13,605 bases of DNA from an uncultured Bacilli bacterium (GTDB taxonomy: Bacteria; Bacillota_I; Bacilli_A; RF39; UBA660), in the NCBI GenBank assembly GCA_948687865.1, contig CAPQQE010000014.1, positions 6,707-20,311 on the forward strand, given 5' to 3'. A program made the position numbers and the translations under genes. Below are positions 1 to 6,251 of the stretch, piece by piece. The stretch's first letter is position 1; every line of letters starts with the position of its first letter. Below the pieces are notes generated by a model, which did not search any database, was not told the DNA's origin, and saw only the letters and a list, made by a program, of their open reading frames with translations.

Positions 1-49
1 GCTGTGAATAACTTTATTAAAAATTAATCAATTTTTGAAAGGAGGTTTT

Positions 50-121
50 ATGAAATTTATTTTTCCACAAAATTATAATTTTAAAAATAAACTATTAGAA
101 AAAGTTTATGAAGAAAAATAA
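50..121 (+). CDS. Very short ORF (23 aa) with strong ribosome site; possible gene remnant
   Basis: This 23-codon ORF begins MKFIFPQNYNFKNKL and ends in a charged tail (EKVYEEK). A near-perfect Shine-Dalgarno AAAGGAGG (38-45) lies four bases before the ATG, and a terminator-like hairpin follows the stop directly, so it looks like a complete expressed unit. I do not recognise a function. There is no membrane segment or known motif. The hydrophobic/aromatic N-terminus followed abruptly by a charged end could be the N-terminus of a longer protein whose middle was deleted, which would suit a region full of broken genes. It could equally be a real small protein or a leader peptide. The ribosome site and terminator are seen; the remnant idea is inference. 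Confidence 0.4.
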   Translation: MKFIFPQNYNFKNKLLEKVYEEK

Positions 122-161
122 ATAGCAAGGGAGGAGTTAAAAACTCTTTTTTCTTTGCTAT
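122..161 (+). terminator. Intrinsic terminator / long imperfect hairpin after the small ORF
   Basis: The core stem GAGTT (134-138) / AACTC (142-146) has an AAA loop and is followed by six T (147-152). Outer arms ATAGCAA (122-128) and TTGCTAT (155-161) pair as well, with G-T wobbles between, so the whole 40 bases can fold as one long hairpin. It begins directly after the stop at 119-121. Confidence 0.65.
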
Positions 162-249
162 ATATTATTGTTTAGTAATATTATAGTCAATAGAACAATA
201 TTTGTTATTTACAAAATAGAAATGTCTATAATATTAACGATACTAATAA

Positions 250-497
250 AATTATAAGTATGGAAAATCAATAAAGGAACATTTTGTAGATGGAAATGGT
301 AGAACTTCAAGATTACTTATGAACTTAGATTTAATGAATCACGGATATAATCCAGTAGTAATTAAAAAGGAAGATAGATTAAAGTATTATGAAGCATTAG
401 ATAAAGCTCATACTACAGAAGACTATACAGATTTTATTAAATTAATAACAAAATTAGAAATAGATAGTTTAAAAAATTTTTAGAATTGTTGAAGTAA
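250..497 (+). pseudogene. Fic-domain protein, C-terminal remnant (broken)
   Basis: The frame from 250 reads HFVDGNGRTSR (280-312), which is the Fic active-site loop HPFx(D/E)GN(G/K)RxxR with the proline missing. It continues through LLMNLDLMNHGY and IKKEDRLKYYEALDKAH, the usual downstream part of bacterial Fic proteins, then stops early at TAG 481-483. Restoring one T in the run at 476-480 lets it continue ELLK and stop at 495-497, so a one-base deletion is likely. The N-terminal two-thirds, any start codon and a ribosome site are absent; the frame is closed by TAA at 247-249. Fic enzymes transfer AMP or other nucleotide moieties to protein hydroxyl groups, often as toxins. This copy cannot make a functional enzyme. 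Assignment as a Fic remnant is firm. Confidence 0.88.
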
Positions 498-542
498 AAC
501 GTATGAATCTTGAAATATTATAAAGTTGTTGCGTTTATTGTA

Positions 543-571
543 TTGCTTAATTAAATTTCATAATTTATAAT
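543..571 (+). promoter_or_regulatory. Putative sigma-A promoter for the transglutaminase-like gene
   Basis: TTGCTT (543-548), a 17-base spacer and TATAAT (566-571). A second overlapping TATAAT lies at 571-576. The pair sits about 50 bases before the gene start at 623, and no other gene lies between. Confidence 0.55.
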
Positions 572-622
572 ATAATAAGATTAAAAATAATTTATTATAT
601 AGTCTATATAGGAGTTGTTAAG

Positions 623-1450
623 ATGACGTTTGTAGAATTTAAAGATATATATGCGCAATTAAATACCGAAGAAGAAAAAATAGAATTTATAAATAGTAGA
701 ATTAGGCAACTTATAGAACAATCGCAAATTATAGATTACATTGGCATTGGAATAAATGGTTCATATGATGGTTTTATTGCTCCAAATGTTGGGGTTGTTT
801 CAAATGGTAGTTCAATGTTTTCTAAACTCGTTTTAGATGATATGGAAGTCTACAAAGATTTTTTAGATTTTGTAAAAAAAGATTCAGATAACTGGTTGCG
901 TGGTGAACCATCTACAATAAATGCAATTCAATATTTTATATGGAATTATTTCGGATATAATGCTGGTAATTTATTTCGAAGAATGGACATATATGGTGAT
1001 GGAGAAAAGTATTTATCTGTAAAAAAATTGAAAGGGAAAAATATAGGTGCATGTTCAGAAAGAAGTGCACTAGTTCAAAATATTCTTAAATTTTTAGGTT
1101 TTAATTCTGAGTTGATTTTTGGTACATTAAATGATACAATGTCCCATTCATACGTAATTTTTAAATCTGGTAATGGAAAAACAAGAATATTGTATGATCC
1201 AATGAATCCGGTTATTTATGAAACTGATAATGTAGAAAAGTACTGCCCAGGAGTATGTTTTATATCAGAATATGAATATCAGCAGTTAAAAGAAGGGAAA
1301 AAATTTAATTTCAATTATGACTTGGTAAAAAAAATATTTGTTGGTAATGGTAGATGTCTGGAATATCCTAGAAACTATTTATGTGATGAAATCAAATATA
1401 ATTTAAATTTTGATGATTCATTACAAAACGAATCTGAATTTAAACTCTAA
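623..1450 (+). CDS. Transglutaminase-like (papain-fold) protein, putative cysteine protease/amidase
   Basis: This 275-residue protein has the order of a transglutaminase-like catalytic triad: Cys144 in GACSERSALVQNILKFLG, His175 in SHSYVIF and Asp192 in YDPMNP. The cysteine starts a helix that ends in a turn with FLGF, as usual for the fold. There is no signal peptide or membrane segment, so it is probably cytoplasmic. The N-terminal 130 residues match nothing I recognise and may bind substrate. The ATG is preceded by AGGAG (610-614), eight bases away, and by its own promoter. The gene stands alone between a Fic remnant and convergent coat genes and ends at a shared terminator. Bacterial members of this superfamily act as proteases, peptide N-glycanase-like amidases or cross-linking enzymes; the substrate here is unknown. 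The superfamily call is fairly secure, the specific activity is not. Confidence 0.75.
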   Translation: MTFVEFKDIYAQLNTEEEKIEFINSRIRQLIEQSQIIDYIGIGINGSYDGFIAPNVGVVSNGSSMFSKLVLDDMEVYKDFLDFVKKDSDNWLRGEPSTINAIQYFIWNYFGYNAGNLFRRMDIYGDGEKYLSVKKLKGKNIGACSERSALVQNILKFLGFNSELIFGTLNDTMSHSYVIFKSGNGKTRILYDPMNPVIYETDNVEKYCPGVCFISEYEYQQLKEGKKFNFNYDLVKKIFVGNGRCLEYPRNYLCDEIKYNLNFDDSLQNESEFKL

Positions 1451-1504
1451 TTTTATTAATAAAATTTCATAAGGCTCAAATATTTAGAATATTCTTAACC
1501 AGAA

Positions 1505-1532
1505 TAAAAAACTATAGGGATATAGTTTTTTT
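1505..1532. terminator. Bidirectional terminator between convergent genes
   Basis: ACTATA (1511-1516), loop GGGA and TATAGT (1521-1526) are flanked by an A run on the left and a T run on the right, so the hairpin has a U-tract when read from either strand. It lies between the plus-strand gene ending at 1450 and the minus-strand coat gene ending at 1535. Confidence 0.8.
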
Positions 1533-1534
1533 AA

Positions 1535-1783
1535 TTAGTTATTATTTTGTAATTTTGATAAAGTGTTTTGTATTTTAGTTGCTTCTATATTGTTTATTTG
1601 ATACCAACCATATCTAGTCATTTCATCATATGTATCAGCTTGATGAGTCATTGTATCATTTAAACATTCTTTAAGTAAATTTCTAGAATCTTCATTAGAA
1701 CTCTCAAGAGTACCATGAACGTATACCTCAACAGTACTCTTAAGTATTAATAAGTAATTTTCCATTATAAGTTTATCATTCAT
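1535..1783 (-). CDS. CotF-family spore coat protein, C-terminal-type small subunit (82 aa)
   Basis: This 82-residue protein reads MNDKLIMENYLLILKSTVEV near its start and later DTMTHQADTYDEMTRYGWYQ. The second stretch is the typical Coat F signature (helical, ending in (T/R)YGWYQ and followed by an asparagine-rich end). Such proteins are small, helical, ferritin-like coat components assembled on the spore surface. The ribosome site GGAGGTT (1791-1797, complement) is seven bases from the ATG, inside the end of the upstream coat gene, with which it overlaps by eight bases; the two are surely co-transcribed and co-translated. Paired short genes of this kind are known in Clostridia and other Bacillota. 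Family assignment is strong. Whether the host forms spores cannot be told from this window. Confidence 0.85.
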   Translation of the reverse strand: MNDKLIMENYLLILKSTVEVYVHGTLESSNEDSRNLLKECLNDTMTHQADTYDEMTRYGWYQINNIEATKIQNTLSKLQNNN

Positions 1784-1967
1784 TCTTTTTAACCTCCAAT
1801 AAATTCATTAATTTTTCTTTAGTTTCAGTATGTTTAGTTAATTCATTATTCATAAATGATACTAAATTTTCATCCTTCAAATTTTGAATTCCAGCCTCAA
1901 TTATTGAAATCATATTTGCCTCATGTCCGATGGCATCTTCAAAATATAATAATTCTTTTTGTGTCAT
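1776..1967 (-). CDS. CotF-like spore coat protein, N-terminal-type small subunit (63 aa)
   Basis: This 63-residue, all-helical protein begins MTQKELLYFEDAIGHEANMI and ends in a charged LLEVKKNE. It resembles the small partner usually found beside CotF-domain proteins and the first helical half of longer CotF-like proteins. The ribosome site TAGGAGG (1974-1980, complement) is six bases before the ATG. The last eight bases overlap the start of the next coat gene (1783-1535), so the two form a translationally coupled pair that probably works as a heteromer. There is no signal peptide, as expected for coat proteins made in the mother cell. The alternative is a non-coat ferritin-like helical bundle. 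The pair logic makes the coat-related call good but not certain. Confidence 0.75.
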   Translation of the reverse strand: MTQKELLYFEDAIGHEANMISIIEAGIQNLKDENLVSFMNNELTKHTETKEKLMNLLEVKKNE

Positions 1968-2034
1968 AATTTTCCTCCTAGTACTATTATGGTAGATATT
2001 TTAAAATATAAACATAGTTTTTTATAGAAATATC

Positions 2035-2062
2035 TTGTTTTAATTATGAAAAGAAGTATAAT
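2035..2062 (+). promoter_or_regulatory. Putative promoter for the DUF3419-like gene
   Basis: TTGTTT (2035-2040), a 16-base spacer and TATAAT (2057-2062), followed by ribosome site AAGGTGG (2073-2079) and an ATG at 2087. The full set of signals at this ATG is the main reason to place the original start of the next gene here. Confidence 0.5.
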
Positions 2063-2086
2063 AAAATGAAATAAGGTGGAGTATTT

Positions 2087-2943
2087 ATGGTAATTTTAAT
2101 CAAGTTAATGAAGATGTAAAAGGATTAAAGTATGTATTACAGAGTAATCGTAACGACCCTGATAGAATTATAAGAAAATATGAAAAATATGATTGTGTAT
2201 ATCCTTATAATAACGAATATATATGTGAATATTACAAACTTTTTGATTATAGTGGTCCAATACTTACAGTTGCATCATCAGGAGATCATATGCTTCATGC
2301 GATTTTATCTGGAGCAACAGATATAACTCTATTTGATATTAATCGTTTAACAAAATACTTTTGTATGCTTAAATTAGCAGCCATTAAAACTTTATCATAT
2401 GAAGAATTCTTTTCATATTTCGGTTCAGTTGATAAATATGGTCAAATAATTACTGGGAATATGAAGTCTAGGAAAATATACACAAAAATAAAAGAAAAGT
2501 TGAATCAAGAAGATATGTATTTTTGGAATAGGGTTTATTCAAGTTATTTAATAGAAAATATAGAAGATAAATTTTTTTATACTCCATCTTCTAGTATAAA
2601 TAATGCGTATGTTGATGAAAAACAATATTATATTTTACAAAATAATGCATTAGAATATAAAAAAACACCTTTATTTATAGAATCAGATTTATTAAAATTA
2701 ATATCAAAGCTTGATCCTAATAAAAAATATTCGAGTATATTCTTATCTAATATAGGTGCTTATGTAAATCAAAAGTTATTTAGAGATTCTATGCTAGAAC
2801 TTAAGAATTATTTATTAGATGGTTGTATGATTCAAACTGGATATATCCCTATTAAACCATATGATTCTTATAACTTATCATCTTATTATCCGTTTGATTA
2901 TATAGAATTAGATGGGCATTGTACTAGAGCAGTAGTAAAGTAG
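2087..2943 (+). pseudogene. DUF3419/BtaA-like AdoMet-dependent transferase, frameshifted at the start codon
   Basis: From 2290 an intact ATG-initiated frame runs to 2943, but coding resemblance begins much earlier. The same frame is open from 2065 and encodes NQVNEDVKGLKYVLQSN and then ILTVASSGDHMLHAILSGA, a Rossmann-type AdoMet-binding loop, followed by the acidic motif LFDINRLTKY. These are hallmarks of the DUF3419 family, which includes BtaA, transferring the 3-amino-3-carboxypropyl group of AdoMet. Promoter, ribosome site and ATG (2087) are all present, but the ATG is one base out of frame and gives only 10 codons; no ATG, GTG or TTG lies in the right frame before 2290. Adding one base after the ATG yields a 285-residue protein. 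A start at 2290 would cut through the AdoMet loop. Most likely a recent one-base deletion or a sequencing error. The family is likely; the substrate is unknown. Confidence 0.7.
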
Positions 2944-2946
2944 TTA

Positions 2947-2976
2947 TTTACAAAAATATATAATTTTTAGTAAAAT
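2947..2976 (+). promoter_or_regulatory. Possible promoter before the HD-domain gene
   Basis: TTTACA (2947-2952), an 18-base spacer and TAAAAT (2971-2976), in the 68-base gap before the HD gene. In DNA this AT-rich such matches also arise by chance, and the gene may simply be read from the upstream promoter. Confidence 0.3.
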
Positions 2977-3011
2977 ATATTTATAATTTATATTATAGTT
3001 AGGAGAATAAA

Positions 3012-3607
3012 ATGGAAGAAAATACACTAGATTTTTTGCTTAGAACTAATGATCTACAAAAAACAAATAGGGAAATTATCCAGATTTTAGCGAAACTACC
3101 TCTGAACATACTTTTAAAGTTATATTGTTGATAGACTATTTTTATAATAAATTTAATTTAGACTTAAATTATGAAAGATGTATAGAGATTGCTATTTATC
3201 ATGATTTTGGAGAAATGGATTTATCTAAAGATGTAGATATTAAAGAAAATGAAGATAAATTAATAAAACAAAACAAAGATATATATGAGAATATGAAGAT
3301 AAAACAGTTATCAGAAAAATATTATTCTAAGATATATGATTACTATAATGAATACAAGAATAAAAAAACCCAAAAATCACTCTTAGTAAATGCATGTGAT
3401 AAATTAGAAGGAATGATTCATCCTATATCAATAGGTGAACCTATCATGAATCATGAATTATTCGCAACATATGCCGATAATGCAATTAAAAGTTATCCAA
3501 TATTAATGCCCATTTATAAACAAGTTAAGAATAGACTAAAAAATAGTTATGAAAAATGGGGCTTTGAATGGAAAAAAGAATATGATAATATATTTGAAGA
3601 GTGTTGA
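3012..3607 (+). pseudogene. HD-domain phosphohydrolase (YfbR-like), frameshifted near the N-terminus
   Basis: The ATG at 3012 with ribosome site AGGAG (3001-3005) encodes MEENTLDFLLRTNDLQKTNR. Similarity then moves to the frame that reads GNYPDFSETTSEHTFKVILL. One base lost near 3068-3072 explains this, and restoring it gives 198 residues. The HD-superfamily metal ligands follow in order: His in SEHTFKV, His-Asp in YHDFGE and Asp in NACDKLEG. Proteins of this size and motif order include the YfbR-type 5'-deoxynucleotidases, which remove phosphate from dNMPs. A TTG at 3125 could start a shorter product, but it would lack the first metal-binding histidine. The neighbours are the AdoMet transferase upstream and the radical SAM gene 68 bases downstream. 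HD assignment is strong; 5'-nucleotidase activity is inference. Confidence 0.78.
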
Positions 3608-3624
3608 TAAAATATAATGAAATT

Positions 3625-3648
3625 ATGAGGTTATGATAATCTCATTTC
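3625..3648 (+). terminator. Hairpin between the HD and radical SAM genes (weak terminator or attenuator)
   Basis: ATGAGGTTA (3625-3633), loop TGA and TAATCTCAT (3637-3645) form a nine-pair stem with one wobble, followed by only a short T-rich tail (TTTCT). It could reduce read-through into, or stabilise the 5' end of, the radical SAM message. It is too weak in U residues to be called a sure terminator. Confidence 0.4.
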
Positions 3649-3675
3649 TACAAAATAAATTTTTATAGGAAGTAG

Positions 3676-4689
3676 ATGTTATATATGATAAAAGAAGTTA
3701 AAATTGAGTTAACTAATAAATGTTATAGAAACTGTAAGCATTGCTCTAGTAATGCTACTAGCAGTATCTCCAATTTAAAAGAATTGGATTTTGAAGATGT
3801 TTATAGGATTATTAATGAAGCAAAATTAATAGGAGCAGAAGCTATAGTTTTTACAGGAGGAGAACCTTTAATGTATGATAAACTTCCCGAACTTGTTGAA
3901 TTAACTTCAAAATTAGGAATGCAATCAACTATTTATACATTTGCTTATAGAACGAATGAAACTTTAGATAAATATAAAGAATTAATTAATTTAGGATTAA
4001 ATAAAATTATTTATTCACTTGCTGACTCATTATCTGATGAAGAAGATATTTCAATTTATGATAAAGAACAATTTTTTGATAGGATATTTGAAAATAATAA
4101 TGCTAGATTAGGATTTCATTATACTGTTTCCAAAAATTCTCTTTCTAGATTAAAATCTGTAATAACTGAAACTATTTATACATTTAAAAATAAAGGATAT
4201 TTTGATAAAGTTAGTTTACTTAGATTTGTTCCACATGGAAAAGGAACAACTAATATGGATTTATCTAAAGAAGAATTATTGGATATAAAAAAATTTTATT
4301 TAAATTTAAATGATAATAATAAAATAAGATTGGGTACTCCATGGAATATACTTGGAATAGAAAATATACCTTGTATAATTGCTGATGAGATAATAATTAT
4401 TGGATTTGATGGTATTGCTTATCCATGTGATTCTATAAAATATTTTACTAAATTAGGTATAAGTGGAAATATAAAAGAAAATTCATTGATAGAAATGTAT
4501 AATTCTGAGTATTTTAGTACTATTAGAAAATTTAATACTGACAATTCATGTTCTTCTTGTGAGAAATATTCTATATGTAAAAGTGGTTGTATAGGGCAAA
4601 AGATACTTGCAAATTATAATGAAAATGAAGATAGGTTGTTAACTTTAAAGAAATGTATTAACCAAAGGGATCCAAAATGTATGAGGTAA
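3676..4689 (+). CDS. Radical SAM enzyme with SPASM/twitch-like C-terminal cluster domain
   Basis: This 337-residue protein has the radical SAM cluster motif at Cys16, Cys20 and Cys23 (CYRNCKHC) and the AdoMet-binding GGEP at 61-64. Its C-terminal region has cysteines at 233, 251, 292, 295, 301, 305, 327 and 335, including CSSCEKYSICKSGC, typical of a SPASM domain holding one or two further iron-sulfur clusters. Such enzymes make 5'-deoxyadenosyl radicals and modify peptides, nucleosides or cofactors. The start may be 3676 (AGGA at 3667-3670, five bases away) or 3685, three codons in. The stop overlaps the start of the next gene by 13 bases, so the two are translationally coupled and probably act together. 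That partner is a family tied to modified thymine in DNA, which hints at a nucleoside or base substrate; peptide modification remains possible because SPASM domains are common there. Confidence 0.88.
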   Translation: MLYMIKEVKIELTNKCYRNCKHCSSNATSSISNLKELDFEDVYRIINEAKLIGAEAIVFTGGEPLMYDKLPELVELTSKLGMQSTIYTFAYRTNETLDKYKELINLGLNKIIYSLADSLSDEEDISIYDKEQFFDRIFENNNARLGFHYTVSKNSLSRLKSVITETIYTFKNKGYFDKVSLLRFVPHGKGTTNMDLSKEELLDIKKFYLNLNDNNKIRLGTPWNILGIENIPCIIADEIIIIGFDGIAYPCDSIKYFTKLGISGNIKENSLIEMYNSEYFSTIRKFNTDNSCSSCEKYSICKSGCIGQKILANYNENEDRLLTLKKCINQRDPKCMR

Positions 4690-5633
4690 GTATGAAAAAA
4701 AGACAAGAAGTATATGATTTATATTGGTATTTTGCTTATGAAAGACAAAATATATTCTGGAAAAAATTAAATGGAGAAATACCTCCCTGGACTAATGATA
4801 AGATTTTACAAGAATATAAATTTTGTAATAGTTATAGAGTTAATGATAGAGTTAGTCAGTATTTACTTAAAAATGTTATATATAATGGTAAAGAGTATTC
4901 TAAAGAAGATATGTTATTTAGAATATTATTATTTAAGTTATTTAATAAAGAATCAACATGGGAGTTATTAATAGATAAATTTAAGGATATTACATTAAAA
5001 ACATTTAATACTAAGGAATATTCTAAAGTATTAGAAAATGCTATATCAAGTGGTATTAAAATATATAATGATGCTTATATAAGTTGTGCTAATAAAGCAT
5101 TTGGTTATGATAGAAAGCATGATAATCATTTAGCACTACTTAATAAAATGTTTAATGAAGATAAGATTCAAAATAAAATTATTGAATGTAAAACCATGGA
5201 AGAAGCATTTAATATCATTAAAAATTATCCTTTAATTGGTAATTTTATGGCTTATCAATTAGTCACTGATATTAATTATAGTGAAGTTGTAGATTTTAAA
5301 GAAGATGAATTCACAGTCGCAGGACCTGGATCACTTCGTGGAATAAAAAAGTGTTTTATAGATAAAGGCAAAATGACTAATGAAGATATTATTAGATATA
5401 TGTATGAGCATCAAGATGCAGAATTTAGAAGACTAAACTTAGATTTTGAAAAGATTGGAGATAGACCCCTTCAACTTATAGATTGTCAAAATATATTTTG
5501 TGAATTAGATAAGTATTGCAGGGAAGCCTTACCTGATTTAAAATCTAATAGAACTAAGATAAAAAAAAGATATAAAGAAAATAAAAATAAAATAGAATAT
5601 GTTTATCCTAAAAAATGGAATATTAAAATTTAG
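4677..5633 (+). CDS. 5-hmdU DNA kinase helical-domain / thymine pyrophosphorylase-like protein
   Basis: This 318-residue, mostly helical protein fits the family named from the helical domain of phage 5-hydroxymethyl-dU DNA kinases and alpha-glutamyl/putrescinyl-thymine pyrophosphorylases. Features I associate with it are YWYFAYERQNIFWKKL (16-31), YRVNDRVSQYL (53-63), FRILLFKLFN (81-90), GNFMAYQL (188-195), DEFTVAGPGSLRGIKKCF (210-227) and LQLIDCQNIFCELDKYC (265-281). No P-loop kinase is fused to it, so it would act alone or with a partner. In phages these proteins take part in building hypermodified thymine in DNA. The start at 4677 overlaps the radical SAM gene by 13 bases; an alternative ATG at 4692 has GAGGT four bases before it and also keeps the whole domain. 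The C-terminal 30 residues are very lysine-rich, compatible with nucleic-acid binding. Family confidence is fairly good; activity is inferred. Confidence 0.72.
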   Translation: MYEVSMKKRQEVYDLYWYFAYERQNIFWKKLNGEIPPWTNDKILQEYKFCNSYRVNDRVSQYLLKNVIYNGKEYSKEDMLFRILLFKLFNKESTWELLIDKFKDITLKTFNTKEYSKVLENAISSGIKIYNDAYISCANKAFGYDRKHDNHLALLNKMFNEDKIQNKIIECKTMEEAFNIIKNYPLIGNFMAYQLVTDINYSEVVDFKEDEFTVAGPGSLRGIKKCFIDKGKMTNEDIIRYMYEHQDAEFRRLNLDFEKIGDRPLQLIDCQNIFCELDKYCREALPDLKSNRTKIKKRYKENKNKIEYVYPKKWNIKI

Positions 5634-5716
5634 TATTATAGTATTTATAAGTAAATAGATTAAATAGTGTAGTTTATAATAAATGGTAAGAGGATAATAT
5701 ATATTATATGAAAATT

Positions 5717-5744
5717 TTGACATTTTTTTTATTAATGTTATAAT
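5717..5744 (+). promoter_or_regulatory. Consensus promoter with extended -10
   Basis: TTGACA (5717-5722), a 16-base spacer and TATAAT (5739-5744), with TG one base before the -10 (extended -10). It is the best promoter match in the window and lies 33 bases before the start at 5777, pointing to strong expression of the following, now broken, gene. Confidence 0.8.
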
Positions 5745-5776
5745 ATTCAAATATGAACTTAAAAGGGGGTTATGTA

Positions 5777-6251
5777 ATGAGTGGCAACGAAAAATCAAAA
5801 ATAGATTTTGAAAATGCAAGAAATTTTGTGATAAATAATATTTTATTAGTTTTATTAAACAAAATAGACAATGTTACTATGAATTTTGGTAAAACAGAAA
5901 AAGAAGGAAAAAAAGAAGCGTATACTTATTATCTCAAGTACAAAAAGGGAAAAAGATAATTATATAGATTTAGATATTCCAGATGATAATTACTTAGCTT
6001 TTCTTGAAAAATTTTTATCTGATATATTAAACTTGCCTGAGAAATATGCAATGATTCAAGTAAGCAGATATTATTTAGTTGAGTCAGACGAAGAGTTATT
6101 TTCAGGATTAGATGTAGAAAATATTTATGGTGATAGAATTAGAATAAATTTAGAATGCACAGGAAAAGAATTTAATCAAATAATATCTAAATATACTGAT
6201 TGTTACAATAAAATACTAGAACTTAAGGGATATAATATTAATAATATATAA
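5777..6251 (+). pseudogene. Unknown protein (about 157 aa), broken by a one-base insertion
   Basis: The ATG at 5777 has a strong ribosome site AAAGGGGG (5762-5769) and a consensus promoter upstream, and encodes MSGNEKSKIDFENARNFVIN onward. This frame stops at 5957-5959 after YLKYKKGKR. A second frame takes over without a gap as DNYIDLDIPDDNYLAFLEKF and runs to 6251. Removing one A from the run at 5952-5956 joins them into a single acidic, soluble 157-residue protein that reads sensibly throughout, so I treat it as one gene with a frameshift. A further in-frame ATG at 5753 exists but lies before the ribosome site. I recognise no domain. There is no signal peptide or membrane segment. The product is probably lost unless the indel is a sequencing error. 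Small, acidic, strongly expressed proteins in accessory regions are often immunity or regulatory proteins, but nothing here proves it. Confidence 0.6.

Noticed and set aside
1..27. Possible C-terminal tail of an upstream gene (AVNNFIKN, stop at 25-27)
   Set aside because: Nine codons at the edge cannot be told from chance.
3125..3607. TTG-initiated 160-residue HD protein as a complete gene
   Set aside because: It would lack the first metal-binding His (in SEHTFKV); a ribosome site and ATG at 3012 with matching N-terminal sequence show the real start upstream of a frameshift.
4771..4971. Plus-strand 66-residue frame inside the helical-domain gene
   Set aside because: Another frame of a well-supported gene, with no ribosome site of its own.
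5753..5776. ATG at 5753 as start of the unknown gene
   Set aside because: It lies before the strong ribosome site (5762-5769), only 9 bases after the -10 element, and has no ribosome site of its own.
5940..5960. Programmed frameshifting at the A/G-rich site of the 5777 gene (and the other broken genes)
   Set aside because: No stimulatory Shine-Dalgarno, stem or classical slippery heptamer in the right frame, and five unrelated genes needing it in one small region is better explained by decay or sequence error.
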